Shown in pieces: positions 22,160 to 32,420 of a DNA stretch of 64,000 bases (position 1 is its first letter; each line of letters begins with the position of its first letter). The stretch spans positions 447,928,538 to 447,992,537 of the forward strand of contig NC_081413.1 in the NCBI RefSeq assembly GCF_030272615.1, in the 5' to 3' direction. The position numbers and the translations under genes are program-made. Below the pieces are notes generated by a model that made no database searches, had not been told where the DNA came from, and saw only the letters and a list, made by a program, of their open reading frames with translations. This stretch comes from Cryptomeria japonica. Its lineage: Eukaryota; Streptophyta; Pinopsida; Cupressales; Cupressaceae.

Positions 22160-25140
22160 ATGAGTTTTACAACAATAAGCGCTACTTACACTATTCCTGT
22201 TAGACGATGCCTTAGAATTAAGTCTTTCCAGGGTTTAATTACCGAGGAGATGGAACCTAATTTGAATGGCCTTTTTAACGAGGACACGGGTAATTCCTCT
22301 AATCCTCTTAATGATGAAGAAGCTCTCCAAGAGGTTTCTGTAGAACAACTTTCGAAATTGGATAGCCAATTTGATGATTTTCAGCAATGGATGTCTTAAG
22401 AATACCCCGATAGTCAAGCTCTTTCATTAATTGAGGGTCTAAAATGTATGGTTCAAAGTGATAAGAATGGAATTGATATTTTGCGTAGTATTGCACACAT
22501 CATGGATTCGAATGTGATGCCTATGAAGAGTTGTGCCGAAACTTTAGGTTATACACAACCTCCTACTCAAGTCAATCATTCTATTCCTTTGACAACTTCT
22601 ATTGCTAGTATACCTACTTTTACATCAAACATAATGACTACTTCAATACAAAATATTCCACCTATGATCACCAGTCATGGGGGCAATCCTTCTTCTTCAA
22701 TCAACCCTCTTCCTTCATTCAATCCGACTTCTTCATTCATTCCTTCAATGAGTGTCCCTATTACATCTCCACAAATGAACACGACGCAAGGGGGCAATTC
22801 ATTTAACCATTCCATTCCTCCTTGTAGTGTTCCTTCTTTCCAATCATCTCCTATGACTAACTATCATAGTGTCCCACCACCTTACTCTCAATCAATACCT
22901 TCTTTCAATAACATAATACCTCCATCACAATCTAACATGTCTAATATGAACTCTTCGACTGAAGCGACCATTAACAATCTTGCACAAACTGTCTCTTCTT
23001 TACAGCAACAAATTGCCTCTATGAATCAATCTAAGTTTAGTGTGCCCACATTTGATGTTGCGAGCCCACTTTCTCTTGACATTGTTTGAGCTGTCCCCCC
23101 TAAGCATGTTGAAATCCCGCAGTTGGAGCTTTATAATGGTAAAGGTGATCCTCTAACACATGTTAAGACCTTTCAAACAATATGTACCGATTTTGCTCAT
23201 GACCAAAGGTTGCTTGCAAAACTGTTTACTAGAACATTAAGAGATAAGGCTCTACAATGGTATTGCTCGTTGCCTTCCTATTCTATTACTTCTTTCCAAC
23301 AACTTGCAAATGCTTTTATTCAACAATTTCAAAACAATATAAGTCCTAAAGTTACTTTGATTGATTTAATGCATTGTAAACAAGGTGTTAAAGAAAAAGT
23401 GACTGATTTCATTGGTAGATATAAGCATTTATGTGCTCAAATTTCTTTTCCAGTACCTGACAATGATATTCAAAGAATCTTTATTTCTAATTTACAAAAA
23501 GATATTAGAGAAAAACTTCTGTTTTCTGAGTTTACTTCTTTCCAATAGTTGTGCGCAACTCTTCACAATTATCAACTGACTGTGAGTCAAATGGAACAAG
23601 CAAATCCTATGGCTCCGAGTGATAAGGGTGATAGTATTCAACAACCATTTGGGAAGTTTAAACCAAACAGAGAGTTCATTAAGTTCAATGAAAACATCAC
23701 CAACAACAATGTGAATGCAGCATCAGGTGTGCCTCCTATTTCTAAGTTTTTCAAGAAAGAAAGAGAGTTTGCTCCTTTGAATGAATCATTGCATAGTATT
23801 ATGAATAAGTTATTGGAACGAAATGTGCTTACCCTCCCTCCTATAAAGAAAATAGATCCTGCAAAGATTAATTCACCCTATTTTGATAATAAATCTTTTT
23901 GTCAATTTCATCGTCAACCTAGGCATGATACTGAAAAATGTTCTGCTTTAAAGGGTAAAATTCAAGATTTGATTGATAATAATACTATCTCTGTTTCAGG
24001 TGTGAATGATAAAGGCAACACATCTATAGCTCTTCCTAACCAAAATCTTAAGATTTTTACTGATCCATTACCTTCTCATACCTCTAATGTGATTGAGACT
24101 AATGATTCCTCTTTCTCACCTGATGGTCTTGTGTCTATGACTCCGAATGTGATTAACTTTGTAGAGCAGCAGAAAATCCCTAAAGAACCTTCCATCACAT
24201 TTGATTCTAGTGAAACTATCAGGGCACCTGATGGTCCTTTATATATAGTTGCAAAAGTCAAGAATACACCTTGCCGTGGAGTGCTTATTGATCCTTCTTG
24301 CATGGTTAATGTCATTACTGAAGAATTTCTTTTTACTTTGCAATTGAATCAAGTGATCTATGAAAAAACAAATGTGGTTGTGAAATTATTTGATGCATTT
24401 TCTTCTCCTACAATTGGTTCTATTACATTACCTATTGAGGTCCATAACAAATCCCTTGATGTGAGCTTTGTTATTATTCCATCATCTGAATAATTTCGTG
24501 TGAAGCTAGGCTATCCTTGGCTATCTTCCATGAAAGCTATTGCTTATCCTATTCACAAGTGTTTGAAATTTCCCCATAATGGTGAAGTTGTTACTGTCAA
24601 TCATAGTCTCTTTAAACCAGCTGAAAGAACTTCTAGCATTCCTATTGATTATTTTTGGCCTAAACAATTTCAATCTCTTCCACTGCGAAGTGATCATCTT
24701 TTTAAATCTTATCAAAAGTGGAAAAAAGATATGATCCTATCTCTAAGTGAACCTAGAACACCCAAACTTGATATTCCTATCATTCTTGAGAAGGAAGTTC
24801 TCCCTTTGAAAGATAAAACTAATGTCTTTCCTCAAGAAGATTCCCAACCCATCCCTATGGATGTGACTATGTCTATGTCTAATAAACTTTCTAAAGGTAG
24901 ACCTATACCTCCTCATCATGATGGACTTGGTCTCCCTCCTAAACCAGATATTCCTCCTTTATATGGAGCAGTTCCTCCTCCTTCCTCTTATAGAGAGAAG
25001 AGACCTTCCTCTTCTCCTATTATTCAACCTAAGAGACCACAACCTAAACACCCAAGTGATAAGGATGAGAACATTCCTCCTCCTCAATCTTCTCAACTTC
25101 CTACTAAGACTAGACAAAATCGTTCTACGCGTGAACACTG
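22160..25140 (+). pseudogene. gag-protease polyprotein of the Tat-like element, four internal stops
   Basis: From ATG 22160 one frame-connected region with stops at 22397 (TAA), 23087 (TGA), 23546 (TAG) and 24490 (TAA). A P/S/T/N-rich stretch comes first. Then come a retrotransposon gag domain (23090-23550; LYNGKGDPLTHVKTFQ, DKALQWYCSLP, FIGRYKHLCAQI), a CHHC knuckle CQFHRQPRHDTEKC near 23900, and an aspartic protease (24230-24600). Its active-site block reads GVLIDPSCMVNVITEEFL and its C-terminal block LGYPWLSSMKAIAYPIHKCL. The usual D-[ST]-G is D-P-S, as in some Tat/Athila relatives that have DPG. Translation must have run uninterrupted in the ancestor. Confidence 0.85.
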
Positions 25141-25141
25141 A

Positions 25142-25564
25142 CGGAAGCGTCATCTTAGAGCTCGTGCATCTGCTTCTCAAATTTTGCAATCCCCAAAGAC
25201 ACCTTTAGCTAGTATTATTCCATTTTCTCCTCAGCCAAAAATTGAGCCAAAATCTCCTAAACATAACATGCATGATGGTTTTGATCCTGTGCGAGTTAAA
25301 GATCCTATTTTTATAAATCTTGATGATGATATAGATGAAAATGTTATTCATGATGAAAATGTTACTCCTCTTTCTTCTGATAGTGAATATGAATATGTTG
25401 ATATTGATAACCATTTATCTAACGAATTTTCTAAAGCACTCATCCTAGCTCCTAGACAAGAACAACGTGGCTTGGAACATGAACATAGCCCTTATTTGGA
25501 TCTTGTGATAGCTCCATCTGCTATGTTGGTTGTTCCTCCTCTAGCGTGTTTCCTGCCTTCCTGA
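25142..25564 (+). pseudogene. Acidic C-terminal ORF after the protease
   Basis: Follows the TGA at 25139-25141 in the same frame and encodes about 140 residues: a basic start (RKRHLRARASASQ), a proline- and lysine-rich stretch, then DDDIDENVIHDENVTPL and an acidic region, ending LACFLPS. No reverse transcriptase motifs occur here or later. It may be what is left between protease and a deleted pol. No function can be assigned. Confidence 0.5.
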
Positions 25565-26345
25565 AATATTGATCAGCAAGATCGGGGGGTGGATGACGTG
25601 CTAGACTAGTTCATTAGCATAGCAGACTCTCTCCTCCTCTCTTGATCTCTTTTGTTACTTCTTCTATGTGTTATTCTCATTCTTCTATTTGTTGTCCTTA
25701 GTGTTGTCTACTTGAGGACGATGCAAAGCATTGAGATCTCTTTTGGTCTCTCTCATGTTGACTCAAAAGACACATGTGTTCCCTTCTTCTAGGTGACCTT
25801 CCTTGATTGGGGAATGAAGAACAATTATGCATACATACATATGATATACATGAATTATCATATAGCATACCGACCCCAAGGAAAGCGAAGTCACCTCGTG
25901 ATTTGTGTTTTGTGTCTATTATCCTTGGGTTTATCTCACACTTGGGGGCTAAATCTTTGTGATAACATGCTCCTTTCCCTTCTCATTTCTTATGTGTATC
26001 ACTACCTTAAAGCAATCACCCCCAATGAGGCATGTGCGATCACTTTAACATAGGGGGGCATACACTCCGTTCATATCTCTTCAAGATTCTTAAAAATTTC
26101 TTGGCGAACTTAGCTTTGCCTTGAAAATTTTTGGTATTATTCTTGCATGACTCATAGTGAGGGAACCTTACTACTGACAGTCATGGTTCTCCCTTGTGAT
26201 CTTCCCTTTTACTTTGTCAATCGAAGTCATAAGATCCTTAGTCCACTGGGGGCTTGGTGTATCTTGCCTCCTTGACGTGGTGAAAGTCTTTCAATGCTAT
26301 TTCCTTGTACTTTATCAGAAGTATGGGCGTACGCTTATACTCCCG
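25565..26345 (+). other. 3' untranslated interior of the Tat-like element
   Basis: No coding sequence recognised. It contains G-runs (GGGGGG at 26052, ACTGGGGGCTTGG near 26245) that are matched in the element at 1-4922, so the region seems conserved apart from coding. Confidence 0.5.
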
Positions 26346-26362
26346 CTAAAGTGGGGGCTAAA
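26346..26362 (+). promoter_or_regulatory. Polypurine tract
   Basis: CTAAAGTGGGGGCTAAA directly precedes the 3' LTR start TGTAGC at 26363 and equals the tract at 3249-3265. Confidence 0.85.
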
Positions 26363-27616
26363 TGTAGCATCATAAAATTGTGACACTTGCAATTTCAACT
26401 GCATTTGGGTCTTCACGATGGTGGCGCAATGTTGAACCTGAATGGAGACCCCGAAACCTATTTACGACATCAAAAACTGCATCTTTCTGCACCTTGGCCT
26501 GATCCTCCTTGCACCCTGCTGTCCCGGGAGGTGGGACCATGGCACCCAGTGCCCTGGTCCTTCAAGACCATGGCGCCAAGTGCCTTGGTCCCTTAGGACC
26601 ATGGTGCCCAGTGCCCTGGTCCCTGGCCCTATTTTGGGCCCGGTCTCTTGTTGGGCATCGGGTCTTCAAGTTTGTAATTTGGAAAATAATGCTCCTAGGT
26701 CGGCCTAAGGTCGGAAAAATCAGTCTCCTAACCCTAATTGACAAGTATATAAAATGCATTTCCCCTCCCAGAAAGAAGGTGGAGAAAACATATGTGTGCA
26801 AGAGGCGGAAGCGATAGACAAACATTCAAACATTCAAGCATTCAAGCATTCCTTCAAGCAATTGAGCATTCTAGGTCTCCATTCAAGGCTAGGTGTTGCA
26901 TTCAAGACAAGGATTCAACCATTGAAGAGGAGATCACCTACAACATACAACATACAAAATCATTACACCTTCGCATGTAAGAATACAAACATTCTTACAA
27001 CAAGGTATAAGTACTTGATTACATTACAAACATTTACATTTACAACATTCTCATTTCTTGGTTAATTCCAAAATCAGGGTTTGACCTGAAGGCAAACCCC
27101 TAATCCCTAACCCCCCAATTGTCCTCTCTTTTCTGTGTGTAGGTTGCAGGTACGCGGCTGTAATTGAAGATCTGGAGTCCTTGTGTAGAGACGAACAGAT
27201 CCCCCTTTGTTTCGCGGATTTTTCGGAGGACCGTGTGCACTCCGGGCGCCATCATCCAGTCAACTTTCACTCAAACTTGCAGGACAAGATCGTCTTGACA
27301 TTTTATTGCTAATTTCAGGTCCATAGCTTCATCCCGTGTCCCTATCTCTGTCTACAAGCGAATCTTTCTTACTTTTACATACACTACTAGTTCAATCCTT
27401 CCATCTACATTCTTTACAAAAGAGGGTATCCTTGTTGTCTCAACCCTTGAAACTCATTTAGAATTCAATCTTGCATTGTGTGGGATTGGATCCTGTGAGT
27501 TTCAACCCCTCTTTTGAATGTAAAGTCTCTCCTAAGTGAAAACCGTCAATCCTAGTGACCTCCTTTCTCTCTCCTTGGAGTGGGGGAACACCTAGGGTTT
27601 GATTTTCCACTTTATA
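26363..27616 (+). repeat. 3' LTR (1254 bp)
   Basis: Begins TGTAGCATCA and ends ACTTTATA, then GGGGGG of the target. It is colinear with 19529-20781, including the hairpin array (26534-26625) and TATA box (26747). The terminal CA has become TA. Confidence 0.92.
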
Positions 27617-28382
27617 GGGGGGTGAATCAGTATCTGATTGGTGAGTAGAATTTCTTGAATTAAAACATTCAAAACATATTATAACAATGTACTAGTATGC
27701 AAGAAATAATGTAATAAACAGAATCAAGAACATCCACATGAAAAACACACCATAACACAAGGTTTTAACGAGGAAACCCGATGTGGGAAAACCTCAGTGG
27801 GATTTGTGACCCACAATATTCACTCACTGGCCAATAAGAGAATATTACTTACAATAGGGGCCTGCACATGTAGGAAGGCCAACTGCCTAGAGCTCACTGC
27901 TCAAAGGGAAGTCTCACTGACTTACAATGAGGATTATACAAATCCAATATCTTGTACTTCTTTACAATAACATCTATAATGCCTGATCTAGTATTGGTTG
28001 GTGCTCTACTTCTTACATAAACCCTTAGCCTATATTTCGCATAATAGGTCTGCCTAAAATTTTTCCTTAACACTTCCTCACTCATTACCAAGTGTCTATA
28101 ATGATCTCTTTTATATATAAGAGTCATTTTACAATTTGCCAAGTCGGCTTACAAAGTTTTTATAATAATAAAAAAAATATAATATAACAAAATCTTGTCG
28201 GCCTCTGTGTCAGTATACATTGTTTGTTTGTGCTGGTGTCGGTGTCCTGAGTGTCGGTGTAGAGTGTGATCTGCTGATGCTGGTATAATGCCTTTGTTGG
28301 TGCCATAGGATTGGAAGGTTTCCATCAATGACAAAACCTTCAATCACATACAATATCTTATTGGAGTGTGCATATGCCAACA
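27617..28382 (-). repeat. 5' LTR of F2, larger piece (smaller piece at 19497-19528)
   Basis: The LTR is split by the Tat-like element: 32 bp (TGTTAGGAATCCC to GGGGGG) lie at 19497-19528, and the remainder resumes with GGGGGGTGAATCAG at 27617 and ends ATGCCAACA at 28382. Removing the insert and one copy of the duplication gives about 792 bp, colinear with 13734-14527. Confidence 0.9.
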
Positions 28383-29110
28383 ATACTAGCCCTTCGACCC
28401 AACCTTCTACTCAAAATGATGCTAGCCCCCATCGGCTTCCGAAAATTGGCTCTTGCAAAAACAAAACTAAAAAACACTCCCTTGAGGAGGTCAGAACTCC
28501 TAAGAAAGTCAAAATCTAGGAGATCAATTTTGACATGGATATTACTAATGAAGCCAATGCCCCCCGCTGTTCTAGTAGGCTTGCCTCTAAACCCTTGGAA
28601 AAATCCCTAAGAGACCCCTCCTCTTCACATGACACTAAAAATTCCATCCCAAATGGTAATGTGGTCTCTCTCCACCATAACCCAACCCCTCACTATGTCA
28701 TCTCCACCCAAGCTTCTAAAAGCCCCACCTCTTTGAAGAGTTCGGAGCCTGCAAATTTCCCCTCCCCAACTTTTAGATTGGATAATATGATGGTTGTCGA
28801 GGAGGTGAGTAGCATAAAAGAGGAGGAGGAAAACAACCTGGTGGAGCTTGAGAAAAAGATGGAGGCCCTTTTAGTTAATGTGCAAGATATCACCAGCAGA
28901 CTGGAGGCAGCAGAGTCCAAAATGCATGATGTTTCCAAATTTAGGCTGAATGTTATGCGCTACTCAGCTACCACTTTGTGCCTTATGCATGAAAGTGTGT
29001 CCAAAGGTAAAGGAAAGGATGACAAGGACTACAAGGCCCTGTTCAAATTCCTCACCAAGGAATGGGCAAGAAACCTCCTCCCCAAGAGAAGCCATGGAAA
29101 AAAGAAGTAA
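28383..29110 (+). pseudogene. Unrecognised protein family (FAM-U), C-terminal part
   Basis: Resumes the frame broken at 13733, beginning with the second ATACT. It encodes S/T/P/K-rich sequence, one stop (TAG at 28516), then FDMDITNEANAPRCSSRLAS, a coiled coil (LEKKMEALLVNVQDITSRLE) near 28850, and a basic end KEWARNLLPKRSHGKKK before TAA 29108. The copy at 57353-58884 has the same plan of globular part, low-complexity linker and coiled coil. Confidence 0.6.
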
Positions 29111-29420
29111 TGCTTTGAATGCGGAGGGATACTGGTTTTTTGTTTATGGTTAGTAGCCTATGGGCATATAGGTTTAGCCTATACTTTTGTTTAAGTTTCC
29201 ATGTTTATTGCCCTATGTGGCAAATATCTAAAACACTACTCATTACTACTTTAACTCTGATAAACTCTCATAGAATGATAGTTGTTTTTGATAGAGGCAA
29301 AAGGTTGTAACTCTGTTGTTTATATGCGGTCAGTGGTCCTGCCATTGATCTTCTTAATGTTCCTATGGGTCAGCCCCCTTGCATTTTGGCTACTTTTTAA
29401 TATCAAAAACATTATCAAAT
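29111..29420 (+). other. LINE-like 3' tail after FAM-U
   Basis: T-rich sequence with TGGTTAGTAGCC, TTCCTATGGGTCAGCCCCC and a final TTTTTAATATCAAAAAC. This matches the style of plant LINE 3' ends. A comparable tail closes the second FAM-U copy near 59096. Confidence 0.45.
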
Positions 29421-30173
29421 CAATGAATAGAGATGGAATTTGGTAAAATGAGGGAGCTATCCACATTAATCTTATGTAACAAGTTTATTCTACAAACATT
29501 AAGACAATCTATTATCAACTAAGGTACACTTATCTTGCATTCATTAAATTAATGTATGATCTTGAGGGGGTCATGTTGATTTTGAACTTTTAAAGAGGGC
29601 AATTCATCTTATCAAAATATAATATTCATCTTTGTATTCATGCTTACAACCAAACGAGGTTCCTGCATCATTTGGTCTAGTAAAAAGGAAAATAACTATC
29701 TTTGGAAAGGATTCCTAGATCAAATTATCATATGTAGGTGAATGTTAAATCAAATTCATAAGGGATACCTTGGCTAAAGTAGCATGAAGTACTGAACAAG
29801 ATCATGATCCCTAGCAATATGTTGAGGAAGATGATGGAGGGGAGGAAAAATAGATTGAGTAGAAGCACAATATTATGGTATTTTATGTGTGGGTAATTAC
29901 ATGATAAATATGTTGTTTTGACATTTATTGATTCATCTTATCTCTTTGAGTGATTTGTATTTTTAATTTTAAGAAGTAGCTGGGAGGTAACCTAGTTGAA
30001 TTCTCAGCACGTTTAATAACAATAAAAAAATTGGTTTCATGTTGAGGGGCATCTTGATGAAGATGAACAAGTTGAGGCTTCAAATGTTCATTTTCATGAA
30101 TTGTATTAGCTTGAATTTGATTGGGTGCTTTATACACAGAAGCTTAATCTTTAGGAGAGAGAACATTGGGAAC
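29421..30173. other. AT-rich anonymous DNA
   Basis: No gene or repeat structure that I recognise. It ends where a new LTR begins at 30174. Confidence 0.5.
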
Positions 30174-30588
30174 TGTAGACACATAAATCTGTCCACTTAA
30201 TTAAATGAATATTTAGTATTCATTTGATTATTTAACCATCAATCAATAATTAATTAAATTAATATTTAATTGATTTACCTTAATCCTCTTCTCCTATTAA
30301 TTAAACAATTTATTCAATTTATTTGATTTAATTCATTTAACCAAATTCAGACCATTAATTAAATAAATAAATCATATTTGTTTAATTAAATCTTCTCTAA
30401 CATTTAAATAAATTAATATTTATTTAAATCCCCCAAAATCCCATCTCTCACATTTAAATAAATTAACATTTATTTAAATCACCTTTATCCTCCACCCACT
30501 TGCATTTTCCTACAAAGACAAGTTGCACAACTATTTTAAATAAATAAATTATTTATTTAAAATCCTATTTATCCTCACCCACTTGAAA

Positions 30589-30825
30589 CCTTTAATGGTT
30601 TCCCTTAAAGTCTTCAAACTCAATGACTTCCTTCTAGAGTCTTCTTAAGCCTTTAATGGTTTCCCTTAAAGTCTTAAGACTCAATGGCTTCCTTCTAGAG
30701 TCTTCTTAAGCCTTTAATGGTTTCCCTTAAAGTCTTCAAACTTAATGCTTCTTTCTAGAGTCTTCTTAAGCCTTTAAAGGTTTTCCTTAAAGTCTTCAAG
30801 CATTTAATGCTTTATCTTCCTTTTT
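30589..30825. repeat. 61-bp tandem repeat, four copies
   Basis: Units start with CCTTTAATGGTTTCCC near 30589, 30651, 30711 and 30771, each containing TTAAAGTCTTCAA and CTTCTAGAGTCTTCTTAAG. The last unit is partial and diverged. Confidence 0.85.
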
Positions 30826-31494
30826 CTCATATAAATAAATTAAGATTTATTTAAATAAAATCCAAAAATTACATTCACATTTAAATAAATTAATATTTAT
30901 TTAAATATCTATCCAAATGCAAATTACACCATTTAATTGAAATAAATGATTTTATTTTAATTGAAAATCCCCAAATTCCTCCCACTTGCATTCCTAAATC
31001 CCTTCTCGATTCTTCTCTTTCTTCTAATTAGCCTAATCCTATCCTAATCATTGTCACATTCCTAAATAAAAGGAAGTCACTTGTCAAAAACCTCTAAAGT
31101 ATTCAATAACCATTAAAGGTTCTTACATAACAATTTGTGGTTAACTCACCTTTTACCTTTGGTTAGAGACTTTCCTCTAACTTAACCATCCTTTTGACTC
31201 ATGGGTCTCTTCAAAGCATTTATTTCTTTGACTAAGGTCACCATTTAACCATTGCACATTCATTTATCCCTTGGATAAAAGAAATATCCATTAACCTAAC
31301 CCTAACCCAACCCCCTAGGGTAACCATCATGTCCCCTCAAGCATTTAATGTTCCTTATCTCTCCTCTCAAGACTCCTCATGCTGACACTTGTCAACATGG
31401 GACTGGGTTGAAAGCCTCACATGGATTGAATATCTTTCAATCCTCACACTTGTTAAGATTGCTCAATCTTAACCCTTCATTTCCCCATTTCTTC

Positions 31495-31503
31495 TATAAA
31501 TAG
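31495..31503 (+). promoter_or_regulatory. LTR TATA box
   Basis: TATAAATAG, a consensus plant TATA element, about 420 bp before the primer site. Confidence 0.6.
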
Positions 31504-31916
31504 AACCCTTATCCTCAAGCAAAGGAGGAAGCATTAGAGTATTGCTGCTATACTGGTATTAGCAAAGAGCTTTTTCATAGCATCACTATCTACACTTGCA
31601 TAGCATTTGTTTATCATATCCAACCATCTTGAATCTCCATATGGCATCCATGGCTAGTGCTAAAAGCTAAGAGCTACACTCATTTGGGACTTGGAGAGGG
31701 GAGAAACAAGGGGGAAGCATCAAAAGGCATCATGGAAGCATCTTAGGGAGGCTCTTCTCCTTTCTTTTGTTTTGTTAAACTTCTTTCATGCTTTTTTGAA
31801 ATCTCTTTTGATATGTTTGGAATGGTTTTTAGTTCTTTGTTTTGGTTTTATGGTTGAAACTAACTTATTAACATTGAACTTTGTTGTTGCCTTGTCCCCA
31901 TTCCCATGACATCATT

Positions 31917-31934
31917 TGGTGAACTTGACATGAG
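31917..31934 (+). promoter_or_regulatory. Decayed primer binding site, tRNA-Trp type
   Basis: TGGTGAACTTGACATGAG differs from the site at 20785 (TGGTGAACCCGACGTGAA) mainly by C-to-T or G-to-A changes, including the lost CpG, which fits methylation-driven decay. Confidence 0.65.
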
Positions 31935-32095
31935 TCTAACACTTTTGTAACTTCAAGGACATTTTTTTAGGCTTGTGAGCTCACCATGTGCACTAACTTT
32001 ATTTGAATGTTTTAGTTGCAAATTTTCTAATTATTTTTTGTGTGCAGGTTTTGGAAGGAGTTAGTTTAAAACATTTTAATTTATTTGGTTTAAAA

Positions 32096-32405
32096 CTTCA
32101 TCTTTCTTGTTTTTCACAAAGGGATAAAAATAACTTCACATTTTCTATTTGGTGCAACTAAAACAAACTCAACTTTTTTATTTGGTGCATAAAAAAAGAG
32201 CTTCATCTTTCTCGTTTTTCACAAAGGGATAAAAATGAACTTAACATTTTCTATTTGGTGCAACAAAAACAAACTCATGTTTTCATTTGGTGCATAACAA
32301 AGAACTTCATCTTTCTTGTTTTTCACAAATGGATAAAAAGAACTTCACATTTTCTATTTGGTGCAACTAAAACAAACTCAAATTTTTGTTTGGTGCATAA
32401 AAAGA
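32096..32405. repeat. ~104-bp tandem repeat, three copies, in the leader
   Basis: Each unit runs CTTCATCTTTCTTG-TTTTTCACAAAGGGATAAAAA, then ACTTCACATTTTCTATTTGG, TGCAACTAAAACAAACTC and TTTGGTGCATAA. Copies begin near 32096, 32200 and 32303; a fragment follows to about 32420. TTTGGTGCAA or TTTGGTGCAT occurs six times. Confidence 0.85.
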
Positions 32406-32420
32406 ACTTCACATTTACCT

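Larger units (their letters stand above)
19529..27616 (+). mobile_element. Complete Tat-like gag-pro LTR retrotransposon nested in F2
   Basis: An 8.09-kb element with two matching LTRs (19529-20781 and 26363-27616), a primer site of tRNA-Trp type, a gag-protease region, an acidic ORF and a polypurine tract. It is flanked by G-runs, consistent with a 5-bp duplication GGGGG within the F2 LTR. No reverse transcriptase, RNase H or integrase was found in the 5.6-kb interior, so it is non-autonomous. All coding parts carry a few stops. Confidence 0.9.
13734..28382 (-). mobile_element. Copia-like non-autonomous LTR element F2 with a nested insertion
   Basis: Minus-strand order: 5' LTR (28382-27617 continued at 19528-19497), primer site, gag with coiled coil and four zinc knuckles, ORF-X, polypurine tract, 3' LTR (14527-13734). 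The 5-bp sequence ATACT flanks it on both sides (13729-13733 and 28383-28387), a perfect target duplication. Without the nested Tat-like element it is about 6.56 kb. No protease, integrase or reverse transcriptase was seen, so it would depend on another element for transposition. Confidence 0.85.
30174..31914 (+). repeat. 5' LTR of the third Tat-like element
   Basis: Begins TGTAGACACATAAATC and ends GACATCA, two bases before the primer site. Its first third is rich in ATTAAATAAATT words, the middle has a 61-bp tandem repeat, and a TATA box TATAAATAG lies at 31495-31503. The start was chosen from the TG and the promoter and primer order; there is no second copy to confirm it. Confidence 0.65.

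Noticed and set aside
26387-26825. Frames through the 3' LTR hairpin array
   Set aside because: The same translations occur in the 5' LTR; they follow from the repeat, not from a gene.
30180-30970. Many ATTTAAATAAATTAA inverted words
   Set aside because: Low-complexity AT-rich LTR sequence; no stable single hairpin or CRISPR-like regular spacing.
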